Source: a bacterium | GTDB lineage: Bacteria > BMS3Abin14 | NCBI GenBank assembly: GCA_029210965.1 | Contig: JARGFZ010000016.1 | Coordinates: forward strand, 1 to 61,932 | Direction of reading: 5' to 3' | Length of the DNA: 61,932 bases | Shown here: piece after piece, positions 29,564 through 37,881 of the stretch | Layout: the number at the start of each line of letters is the position of its first letter | How positions within the stretch are numbered: the stretch's first letter is position 1 | Made by a program: the position numbers and the translations under genes | Notes under the pieces: model-generated | Databases searched by the model: none | Told to the model about the DNA's origin: nothing | The model's input: only the letters and a program-made list of their open reading frames with translations

Positions 29564-29610
29564 CTGGTACTCTCCAATGGAATATTCTTTTCACAAAACG
29601 ATCGTGACAA

Positions 29611-30726
29611 ATGTCGACAACTGATCCTGGTAAACGCATAGGCATCTTCATGTCTTTTTCAGGTGAGGGCGGGGTTGAGAGGATGGTGTCCAACCTGGCC
29701 CAGGGCATGCTCGACGCCGGATACCAGGTAGACTTCGTCCTGGCCAGGGCACAGGGCAGACACCTTGCTTCCATTCCCGACGGCGTCCGCCTCATTAAGC
29801 TCGATAAACGGCACACGCTTGGGGCTTTGCCAGGCTTGACCGCCTACCTCAGGAGAGAAAAACCTTCAGCTCTGCTGGCAGCCAAGGACCGGGCTATCAG
29901 AGTCGCCATACTGGCGCGTTTTTTCGCCCGGTCCGATGTATTTCTAGCCGGGCGCATCGGCACCACTGTTTCGGCGGCCCTCGAAGGACGCAACCTGTTG
30001 AAACGAATATTCTGGCACCTGGGTATGAAATTCTTTTACAGGTTTACGGACCTTATTGTAGCCGTGTCGGAAGGGGTTGCAAAAGATGTCATACAGATCA
30101 CTTCTCTACCGGCTAGCCAGGTTACCGTGATCAGCAACCCCGTTATAACACCTGTGCTTCAACAGTTGGCCGAAGAACCAGTGTCATATCCATGGTTCGA
30201 GGACCTGACAATACCGATTATCATGGGTATGGGACGCTTAACCCGGCAAAAGGACTTTACCACCCTTATAAAGGCATTTGCCATAGTAAGAGAAACGAGA
30301 AAATGCCGCCTCCTGATCCTGGGAGAAGGGGCGGACAGGAAAGATATCGAAACTTTGGCAATAGAACTGAAAATATGTGATGACGTCAACTTGCCGGGCT
30401 TTAAGAGTAACCCATACGCCTATCTTGCCAAGAGTTCACTTTTTGTACTTTCCTCCAGGTGGGAGGGGTCTCCCAACGCCCTGACTGAAGCCCTGGCATT
30501 GGGCCGGCCTGTGGTATCTACAGATTGTCCGAGCGGGCCCAGTGAGATTCTGCAGGACGGTAAATACGGCAAACTGGTTCCTGTGGGCGATGTCTGTTCC
30601 ATGGCCGCAGCCATGTCCCTGACCCTCGATTCACCGCCGGAAAGCGAATATTTAAGAGGGGCCGTCGAGGAATATTCGGTTCAGAAAAGTACTGCTTCCT
30701 ATCTCAAGGCCATGGGCCTTAATTGA
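29611..30726 (+). CDS. GT4 glycosyltransferase (paralogue A)
   Basis: 371 residues, GT-B. FSGEGGVERMVSNLAQGML (about 15-33), PSALLAAKDRAIRVAILARF, MGMGRLTRQKDFTTLIKAF, LGEGADRKD and SRWEGSPNALTEALALGRP, ending STDCPSGPSEIL. Very similar along its length to the gene at 37882 (most blocks match residue for residue), so the two are recent duplicates 8.3 kb apart in the same orientation. Confidence 0.92.
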   Translation: MSTTDPGKRIGIFMSFSGEGGVERMVSNLAQGMLDAGYQVDFVLARAQGRHLASIPDGVRLIKLDKRHTLGALPGLTAYLRREKPSALLAAKDRAIRVAILARFFARSDVFLAGRIGTTVSAALEGRNLLKRIFWHLGMKFFYRFTDLIVAVSEGVAKDVIQITSLPASQVTVISNPVITPVLQQLAEEPVSYPWFEDLTIPIIMGMGRLTRQKDFTTLIKAFAIVRETRKCRLLILGEGADRKDIETLAIELKICDDVNLPGFKSNPYAYLAKSSLFVLSSRWEGSPNALTEALALGRPVVSTDCPSGPSEILQDGKYGKLVPVGDVCSMAAAMSLTLDSPPESEYLRGAVEEYSVQKSTASYLKAMGLN

Positions 30727-30831
30727 GTCCATTTGAAATTTACTTTTTTCCAGTATGACGCCAACCGTGCCGTCCCGTCACCATGCGGAACCATGCTCAT
30801 GCAGGTGAAGGCCTGAAGGTTCACTGCAGCA

Positions 30832-31482
30832 CTATACTCTGGTCACTTTCGCAAAACTGATCACAAGTGGGCCTGTATCCTTCTGAAAGATTTGAGAAGG
30901 TTCTAGTATAGTGGTGCAGTACTCCTCAGGGTCAAGGGAGGAGATCAGGCTGCGGCAGCCATCTTGCGCTGATTCCTGATAATAATCATCGAAGACAACA
31001 ACTGTCTTTTCACCGATGACCGACTGCAGGTTCTTCCAGTCCGCCATTATCGTTTCTTCGGAGTGTCCGCCATCGATAAAAATAAAGTCCATAGGGATCA
31101 AGGCATGTTCCGTTTTCGAGAAATTGGGAATGCTTTCATGGGAACACCCCTGGAACAGGTAGATGTTGGCACCGGTAGATGTCAACTGAAGGCGGACCTG
31201 CTCCATCGGGAGGGGCATTTTGTCGGCAGTCTTTTCTTTTTCAGCAACTTCGAGGGTGACTTGGTCGAAAATATCAAAACCAAAATATTCTATTCTGCTG
31301 GAAGCATGATGCATCATCGCTGTCCGGATCATCCTTTTTGAGTTCCTGCCGTTGTAGACCCCCACCTCCAGGATACGCCTTGCTTTTATTGAATCGACCT
31401 CAAGCAGCAGGTGCTTGTACCGGCTGTTTTTCAGCCTTCCGATCGTTCTTTTATACCAGAGCCTGGCTAACCACTTCTTCAT
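30832..31482 (-). CDS. Class I SAM-dependent methyltransferase
   Basis: 216 residues, of the type related to cephalosporin hydroxylase and macrocin O-methyltransferase (Methyltransf_24-like). Motif I is RILEVGVYNGRNSKRM and a central acidic MDFIFIDGGHSEETIMADW carries the metal/SAM-site pattern FIDGGH. The ATG at 31482 is chosen for its AGGGGGAG ribosome-binding site; the longer open frame is unsupported. Likely an O-methyltransferase on a glycan, unproven. Confidence 0.83.
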   Translation of the reverse strand: MKKWLARLWYKRTIGRLKNSRYKHLLLEVDSIKARRILEVGVYNGRNSKRMIRTAMMHHASSRIEYFGFDIFDQVTLEVAEKEKTADKMPLPMEQVRLQLTSTGANIYLFQGCSHESIPNFSKTEHALIPMDFIFIDGGHSEETIMADWKNLQSVIGEKTVVVFDDYYQESAQDGCRSLISSLDPEEYCTTILEPSQIFQKDTGPLVISFAKVTRV

Positions 31483-31560
31483 AATCTCCCCCTTTACGGG
31501 CCCGAGGCAGGGCTTAATTCCGAATGACACTCCTGGTGGATGATCCCGGCCGCGCCATAC

Positions 31561-32484
31561 TCACTCTAACATGTTGGAGATCATCTTCAATCTGCCGGCG
31601 ACCCGCCTGGAGAAAAGCCCGGTGAGGGAGGCGACAGCATAGCGAAAGACGGTTTCCACCTTCCAACTCAGAAACTTCCACTTCAACGGCCTTGTCCACA
31701 CCTCGAAGCTGACATAATCGTATTTTCTCGAAAAAAGGTACAGGTCTTTCGGGCCCGGCACTGGACCGGTCCTCTTGGCGCCGGACCTCAATGACCTGAG
31801 TTTCCTTATTGCGTAGCTGCCGGGATAACGCCGTTGGACAAAGTTGCCATAGATCTCGAATTCGCTGAAACCCATTGCACTGAGGTGTTCATCCTCCACC
31901 AGGTCGAGGATGGTCATGGGCCAGCTGCCGGTGCCCCCCTTTTGGCTGATCACATCTATCAATTGCTGCATGTACTCTTTTCTGACCATCAGGTGCTCTG
32001 AAATAAAGGAAAAATCAACCAGCCGATCGATAAGCAGAAGTTTCCTGATGGTGTCAAAATAGGGTTGGTGGTACCTGTCGGCGGGGTTCATGAGGGGTGT
32101 CCCGTCAGGGTTGAAAAAGGATAAAGGCTGAAGCATGATCGTATCGCTGTCCCAGATGAGGTAATGATTGGACACCTCCGGGAGATGACACATGGACATT
32201 TTGAGGAATTGCTGGAAGTACCAGCCCGCCCTGGCGGGATCCGCTCCCCTGCGGGTAAAATATTCCCTGAGGGTACCGATATCGATCCCCTCGATGAGTT
32301 TATCCTCATCGATCATCACGAGGGGCGGCCCTTTTCCTTTCAGCATCCCGAAGTATTCAAAGTTCCGGGATGCTGTGATCACATAGATTTTTTCGGGTCT
32401 GGAAAAGGTCTGCAGTGACCTGATAGCCATCGTGGCGACTTTCTGGTGGTGAGGTCCTGCGCAAACGACAGCGTCGAATATCAT
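31561..32484 (-). CDS. DUF6492-like putative glycosyltransferase
   Basis: 307 residues, soluble, resembling the DUF6492 family found in polysaccharide loci. The block HYLIWDSDTIMLQPLSFF (about 107-124) has the D-x-D motif of GT-A enzymes (WDSDT), preceded by GWYFQQFLKM. These features suggest a nucleotide-sugar transferase, but function is not established. Probably co-transcribed with the methyltransferase 78 bases downstream. Bases 32218-32246 contain a GC-rich palindrome within the coding frame. Confidence 0.75.
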   Translation of the reverse strand: MIFDAVVCAGPHHQKVATMAIRSLQTFSRPEKIYVITASRNFEYFGMLKGKGPPLVMIDEDKLIEGIDIGTLREYFTRRGADPARAGWYFQQFLKMSMCHLPEVSNHYLIWDSDTIMLQPLSFFNPDGTPLMNPADRYHQPYFDTIRKLLLIDRLVDFSFISEHLMVRKEYMQQLIDVISQKGGTGSWPMTILDLVEDEHLSAMGFSEFEIYGNFVQRRYPGSYAIRKLRSLRSGAKRTGPVPGPKDLYLFSRKYDYVSFEVWTRPLKWKFLSWKVETVFRYAVASLTGLFSRRVAGRLKMISNMLE

Positions 32485-32655
32485 ATAGAAACCTTTGCTG
32501 AAGTAAAAAAAATGGCTGAACGCGTTTTGATGCCGGCGGCTTTCCTGATGACAAATATCCGGTTGAAGATCAGGGCCCCGGCCATCTTCCGGATCTGCCG
32601 AGCGTCCAGCGCATGGTCATCTGCATGAATATGCGATTCCCGTCAAGTTTCACGT

Positions 32656-33234
32656 CTACTTGTGGACCCGGTAATTATCCAGATAGTCCAGGACTTCCGC
32701 CGCGTTGGCCAGGGCCGTACCCCTGGAGCCCTCGTGGACCAGTTTTGCCGTCCTTCCCGCGGCGAGACGCTCTGCCCGGTTCAGGAAAAGCTTTCTGATC
32801 TCTGAAGACAGAGCTTTCCCGTCATCGCACACACGACATCCCCCCTTTTCCGCGAGAGACGCGGCGATATCCCTGAAGTTGTGAACATGAGGACCCGTCA
32901 GGACAGGAACACCGTGCATGGCCGGTTCCAGAAGGTTGTGCCCACCAACCGGTACCAGACTTCCTCCCACGAAAGCCACGTCAGCCCGAGCGTAGAACCC
33001 GTCCAGTACCCCCATGGCGTCAACGAGCACAACATCCCCATCAACAGCATTACCCTTAAGGATATCTGAGTACCTGGTGAAAAGTACACCTTCCTTTTTC
33101 AGAAGCCAGGACACCTCGTCGAACCGTTCCGGGTGTCGGGGAACAAGGGCGAGAAGGAGGTCTTTCCCTTTAAGTCTCCTTATCGCTTCCAGGACGACCT
33201 CCTCCTCTCCGGCGTGAGTGCTGCCGGCCACCAC
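32656..33234 (-). pseudogene. waaA: 3' fragment of a second waaA (Kdo transferase)
   Basis: Encodes only the C-terminal GT-B domain of Kdo transferase, from VAGSTHAGEEEV to a normal stop, roughly the last 190 residues of about 425. Bases 32910-33234 are almost identical to 42150-42474 of the intact waaA (three differences in 325), but the last 84 codons differ clearly from the intact gene (RVCDDGKALSSEI against LEVNNVEELTRAV). So this is a remnant of a distinct waaA allele. At 33234 homology stops abruptly at the carbamoyltransferase. It lacks the N-terminal acceptor domain and cannot be active. Confidence 0.85.
32910..33234. repeat. 325-bp duplicated tract, copy 1
   Basis: Near-perfect direct copy of 42150-42474, offset exactly 9,240 bases. 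I count three substitutions (32938, 33171, 33217) and no indels. Lies inside the waaA fragment and ends at the carbamoyltransferase junction. Confidence 0.95.
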
Positions 33235-34677
33235 CAGTCCCACGCCGCATCCGCTTTTTACCCGAGCCCCTTTGCCAGGGCCGCGGTCCTGTGTCTGGAC
33301 GGCGTTGGCGAAGGGGCGACAACCACCGTCTGGAAAGGTGAAGGGAATTGGATCGAACCGCTTTGGGAGATCGGTTTTCCGCACTCCCTGGGACTTCTCT
33401 ATTCAGCGTTCACCTACTACCTCGGTTTCAGGGTTAATTCGGGGGAATACAAGGTCATGGGCCTGGCCCCCTATGGAGAACCGCGTTTTGTCGATACAAT
33501 ACGCACCCACATGGTCGACATCAAGCCGGACGGGACCTTTCGGCTGGACATGAAATACTTCAACTACATCACCGGCCTGACCATGACCAGCGAAAAGTTC
33601 CACCGCCTTCTGGGCGAACCGCCTCGTAAACCGGAATCTTTATTGAGCCAGTTCCACATGGATGTTGCCCGCTCCATCCAGGAGGTCATTGAGGAGATCG
33701 TCCTGCTCCTCGGCAAAACTGTTTTCAGGGAAACAGGGGAGAGGTACCTGTGCATGGGCGGCGGTGTCGCTTTGAACTGCGTGGCGAACGGACGACTGCT
33801 CAGAGAGGGCCCCTTTGAGGACATCTGGATCCAACCCGCCGCTGGCGATGCTGGGGGCGCCCTTGGAGCCTGCCTTGCCATCTGGCACCAGTACCACAAC
33901 AACCCCAGACAGTGTGATGGAACACATGATTCCATGTTCGGGTCGTACCTGGGGCCGCGTTTTACGGACACGGCAATAACCGGGCAGCTTGACCCCTTGG
34001 GGGCCGTATTCTCAAGATTGGATGATCCGGAGCTCATGGATCGCCTTGCCGGGATTCTGGAAGATGGCAAGATCATCGGGTGGTTTCAGGGCCGCATGGA
34101 GTTCGGCCCCAGAGCTCTGGGAAGCCGTTCCATCCTGGGGGATCCCCGCAACAAGGCCATGCAGTCAGTCATGAACCTGAAGATCAAGTTCAGGGAATCT
34201 TTCCGCCCCTTCGCCCCCTCGGTAATGGCTGAAAGGGTCTCCGATTATTTCGACATAGACAGACCGAGCCCTTACATGCTGCTTGTCGCTCCAGTCCGTG
34301 AAGACAGACGCCTGCCTATGACCGGGGAGCAGAACCGGCTTTTCGGCATCGAAAAACTCAATGTCCCCCGTTCCCAGATCCCCGCCGTTACCCATGTGGA
34401 CTATTCAGCGCGCATTCAAACGGTGCACGAAGACACGAATCCGCGCTACCACGACATTCTTTGGGCCTTCGAGGAAAGGACAGGCTGCCCGGTACTTGTT
34501 AACACCTCTTTCAACGTTCGTGGTGAACCGATCGTGGGGTCCCCGGCGGATGCCTACACGTGTTTCATACGAACCGACATGGACTGCCTTGTGGTGGAGA
34601 ACTTTTTATTGATGAAGGAAGACCAGCCGGTATGGAAGGAAGAACGGGACTGGCGGGAAAACCTGGAACTGGATTGA
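33235..34677 (+). pseudogene. Carbamoyltransferase, 5' end missing
   Basis: NodU/CmcH/TobZ-family carbamoyltransferase that would attach a carbamoyl group from carbamoyl phosphate to a sugar hydroxyl. The surviving part starts at HHQSHAASAFYPSPF, the metal-binding motif usually found about 110-130 residues into the protein, then LDGVGEGATTT, NSGEYKVMGLAPYGEP, MGGGVALNC and the C-terminal domain FGPRALGSRSILGDPR with NTSFNVRGEPIV. The upstream codons back to GTG 33133 are antisense waaA sequence, in frame by chance. Loss of the N-terminal segment probably inactivates it. Downstream sxtJ-like and DUF5989 genes are intact. Confidence 0.85.
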
Positions 34678-34679
34678 CA

Positions 34680-35084
34680 ATGGAAGTGAACGACCGGCCA
34701 GACAACAAGGAGCTGAGAAACTTCGGCCTTACCTCTGCCATCATCGTGGTCCTGCTGTTCGGATTGGGTCTGCCCTGGCTGCGAGGCCACGGGTGGCCCC
34801 GCTGGCCGTGGTACCTGAGCGGCGCCCTCGGGGTAGCAGGACTTGCAGCTCCTGCGGCCCTGGGTCCGGTTTACAGGGTGTGGATGAAGTTCGGCCACAT
34901 CATGGGCCGCGTAAATTCTACCATTATACTGACCGTCGTATTCTTCGTCGTCTTCACTCCGGTCGGGCTCATCATGAGGATCCTGAACCGGGACATACTG
35001 AATCGGAAGTTCGACAAGGAGACGGACAGCTACAGGGTTGCCAGCCAACCCTCCAACACAAAGAAACTGGAGAGACCCTTCTGA
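34680..35084 (+). CDS. SxtJ-family membrane protein
   Basis: 134-residue membrane protein resembling the SxtJ family that accompanies carbamoyltransferases in polysaccharide loci. Three hydrophobic stretches (about 16-36, 42-62 and 76-101) and a basic C-terminal tail after MRILNRDILNRKFDKET. The ATG at 34680 follows the carbamoyltransferase stop by two bases, so it was built to be co-translated with it. Function unknown; probably an accessory of carbamoylation at the membrane. Confidence 0.8.
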   Translation: MEVNDRPDNKELRNFGLTSAIIVVLLFGLGLPWLRGHGWPRWPWYLSGALGVAGLAAPAALGPVYRVWMKFGHIMGRVNSTIILTVVFFVVFTPVGLIMRILNRDILNRKFDKETDSYRVASQPSNTKKLERPF

Positions 35085-35236
35085 TGTTTGATCTGATAAA
35101 AGACCTCTGGGCGTTCCTCAAGGAGCGCAAGAAGTTCTGGCTTCTGCCCATCATCCTGGTACTGCTGCTTCTGGGGGTGCTCATCGTCCTCACTCAGGGT
35201 TCAGCCATAGCCTCATTCATTTACACCCTTTTCTAG
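35084..35236 (+). CDS. DUF5989-like small membrane protein
   Basis: Fifty residues: amphipathic N-terminus MFDLIKDLWAFLKERKKFW, then one strong hydrophobic helix LLPIILVLLLLGVLIVL and a short tail. Its ATG overlaps the SxtJ stop (TGATG). Proteins of this pattern (DUF5989) recur directly after SxtJ in such loci. Role unknown. Confidence 0.78.
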   Translation: MFDLIKDLWAFLKERKKFWLLPIILVLLLLGVLIVLTQGSAIASFIYTLF

Positions 35237-35268
35237 CAGCGTGTCGGGAAACCGTCCCACGCTGCTAG
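35233..35268. repeat. REP-like hairpin 1
   Basis: CTAGCAGCGTG (35233-35243) with CACGCTGCTAG (35258-35268) and an inner GGGA/TCCC pairing. Begins at the DUF5989 stop codon. Aligned with the reverse complement of hairpin 2 the two share CTAG-AGC-TGTCGG and most other bases, so they form an inverted pair. Confidence 0.7.
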
Positions 35269-35363
35269 ATATGTTCGCCGGAAGGCGTGTCCTTTAATAA
35301 AGGCGATTCTAACTGCTTAATTTACCTGGTCTTTTAAGAACGCTATTTTCCGGCAAACTCCAG

Positions 35364-35400
35364 CTAGGAGCCTGAATGGGGTTCTCCGACAGGCTCCTAG
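35364..35400. repeat. REP-like hairpin 2
   Basis: CTAGGAGCCTG (35364-35374) with CAGGCTCCTAG (35390-35400). Inverted relative of hairpin 1 across a 95-base spacer; the arrangement looks like a bacterial interspersed mosaic element. It overlaps the stop of the SGNH gene by a few bases and sits between convergent genes. Confidence 0.7.
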
Positions 35401-36534
35401 GGACGGGGCGGGTTTAATGGGTGCCGTCGGCCGGGAATGAGGGGCACAACCCCTTTTTCCGAGCAGGCAAGGAGCGCATCCCGCACGACTTCATGTCCTT
35501 CGAGCGTAAAGTGGACACTGTCCCGCGCAAGGAACAGCTCCTCCATATCCTCCCTTGCCGCGAAAGCGTCGTAGGGATCGCAGTAGGCGATCTCGAGGTC
35601 TCCGAGGATCCTTAACAGGGATCTTCTGGGCAGGGAAAATTCCTCGGGATCTCTCAGATCATTGCGCTCTGGAAAGATCACAAAGACAAAGTAGATCCCA
35701 CGCCGGTCCATCATCGACCTTGAAGGCCCTGATCTCCCCGCGCAGTCGTTCACGGTTGGGGGTGATGCTCCAGTACTCCACGACGGACCGCATCCACCTG
35801 GTGTGATAGTTCTTCATTTCCTCTTCGCTTGTACCGAGCACCTTGACCAGATCCCTGACGTATTCCACCAGCTTTCCCGCGTAGGTGCGGTCCAGGGCCT
35901 GCTGGATCTTGCTGAGCCACTGAGGCTTGAAAAACCAGCCTTTGGTTCCCTTGCTGTTTTCAACACTTCCGCCTTTCACCAGCCGCCGCTCCGGCGGCTC
36001 TCCCCCTTTCGTTCTGATGTCGTTGAGGGTAAAACCCACGAAGACCAGATCCGGTTCGATCCCCATGAACCCGAGCTTGGCCAGGGCAAGATAGTGGCCG
36101 AAAGTATAAAAGTTCACACCCATGTTGAGGAACTCGATCCCGGCATCTTTTACCCGGTCATCTTCACCAAGCAGGTCTGTGAAGCGATCCTCCTCCCGCA
36201 CCCCGGCGCCAAAAACAACGGAATCACCAACAACTGCGATCCTGCGCCGGGCTCCGGATCCGGTCAGGAACGGACCGTCCCGGAACCCCGTTTCGTTGAT
36301 CCTCAGCTCGATGTCGTTGTAGGATCCCCCAACGAAGCGGCCTTGAAAACCGGGCGTATAAAGATAACCCAGCGAAGGATGATGAACATAAAGTCCCGCC
36401 GGATATCCGTAACTACCGATGAACCTGGCATCCGTGAAGGTGAACAGGACAAAACCGGCCGCCTGCAAAAGGATGAACAGAAACAGCAGCCAGAGGATCG
36501 CCAGAAAGGTCCTGCGCACAAGAATATTTTTCAT
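35397..36534 (-). pseudogene. SGNH/GDSL hydrolase, frameshifted (copy 1)
   Basis: N-terminal membrane anchor (residues 7-30), then an SGNH esterase domain: block I AVVGDSVVFGAGV, a central FVGFTLNDI, and block V DSVHFTLEGHEV. The frame breaks between about 35699 and 35718: the first frame ends ...RAFKVDDGP, and the homologous continuation RRGIYFVFVIFPERND is in the next frame. Comparison with the paralogue next door implies a one-base insertion. As encoded, the catalytic Asp-x-x-His block is lost. Such proteins usually accompany carbamoyltransferase/SxtJ modules, perhaps as acyl transferases or esterases on the glycan. Confidence 0.85.
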
Positions 36535-36578
36535 TACCGGTCCTTTGAAAAAGTCATTGTCGCAAACGGATCAAGGGA

Positions 36579-37708
36579 TCAGGGTTGTGAAGACTCCGCA
36601 TGAAAAACCGGGGAAACCTGGACGATACCCGCTTGGCCGCACGAAAGCAGAACATCCTTGATCACCGAGTGCCCCTCAGGTGTGTAATGGACACTGTCGC
36701 CCGCCAAAAAGAGGGAATCCACATCCTTCTCAGCGGCAAAGGCGCCGTAGGCGTCGCAATAGTTTATATCAAGCTGCCTCAGCATATCCGTGATGGCCTC
36801 CCTGGGGAGGGAATACGCATCCGGATGCTGAAGGTCATTCCTCTCCGGGAAGATCAGGAAGGTGAAGGGGATCCGCTGGTTGGACATTTCCTCCTTGAAC
36901 TGGCCAAGCTGCCTCATGAGGCTCTCCCGGTTGGCGTCGTCCTTCCAGTATCGGACAGCGGTACGCATCCACTTGGTGTGGTACTCCTCGGTCTTTTCCC
37001 TGGTCATCAGTAGAGGCTTCAGGGTCTGCTCGGCATATTCAACAAACCTCCCCGCATAGGTAAGCCCCATGTATTTCTGGATGCGGCCACCCACAAAGGC
37101 TTTTGGTACCACTTTTTAACTCTTGCCGGTTCTCCATAACCCTCCGGCGCCTTGACCTGTTTATTGGGCCACACCCGATCCATTTTCTGGATATCGTTGA
37201 GGGTAAAACCAACGACCACCATATTGGGCTCAAGTTCCATGTACCGGAGTTTGGCCAGCTCGAGGTAATGGCCGAAATTGTAGGAGTTGACACCCAGGTT
37301 CAGGATCTCCACTCCGGCGTCCTTGACTGCCGGGTCGGCCAGCAGCTTTTCCGTGAAACGATCTGCTTGCCTGACACCGGACCCGAACACCACGGAATCA
37401 CCTATGACCACGACACGCCTGGTCCCCGACGAGGGGGGTCCGAAGGGATCGTCCCGGAAACCGTCCCCGTTGATCGTTAGAGATATCTCCCGATAGGGTC
37501 CGCCGGAGAAGTGTCCTGTAAATCCCGGCTTGTAAAGGTAATCCAGTGTGGGGTGCCAGACATAAAGCCCCAGGGGATACCCGTAGCAACCAACCGGTCT
37601 GACAGCGGTAAAGTTAAACAGTATGAACCCGGACACTTCCAATAAAAGAAAGACAAACAGGAGCCAGATCGCTGCCAGTACCATTCTTCTCACAAATCGT
37701 CTTTTCAT
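36579..37708 (-). pseudogene. SGNH/GDSL hydrolase, frameshifted (copy 2)
   Basis: Tandem paralogue of the preceding gene with the same architecture: membrane anchor at residues 8-31, VVIGDSVVFGSGV, VVGFTLNDI and DSVHYTPEGHSV. The frame breaks near 37085-37093: KKWYQKPLW in one frame continues as RIQKYMGLTYAGRFVEYA in another. Length comparison with copy 1 implies a one-base deletion, probably a G in a GGGTGG run. The break is at a different place from copy 1, so the two copies were disrupted independently. Confidence 0.85.
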
Positions 37709-37881
37709 GATAATCCTTTACGGAAGTTTGAGTGGGCGACCGACCTGATCCGTCCAAAGCGTTGCGGAATGTAAGGGAAGCGCCGTCATTTTTAGAGTAG
37801 CGACTAAATTTCTGTGTTCAACATTAAATAATTTTAACATCGCCCTGCGAACGGCTAATAACATCCTAGAGGATCATTCCC

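Noticed and set aside
32218-32246. Palindromic insertion inside the DUF6492 gene (CCCGCC and GGCGGGA arms)
   Set aside because: It resembles the intergenic palindromes but lies in a smooth reading frame, and without an alignment I cannot show that it interrupts the protein.
33133-33234. N-terminal extension of the carbamoyltransferase from GTG 33133
   Set aside because: These codons are the antisense of waaA and match no carbamoyltransferase N-terminus; the frame is open by chance.
33235-33384. Extra N-terminal codons on the minus strand ahead of the waaA fragment
   Set aside because: They are antisense to the conserved carbamoyltransferase and have no Kdo transferase similarity.
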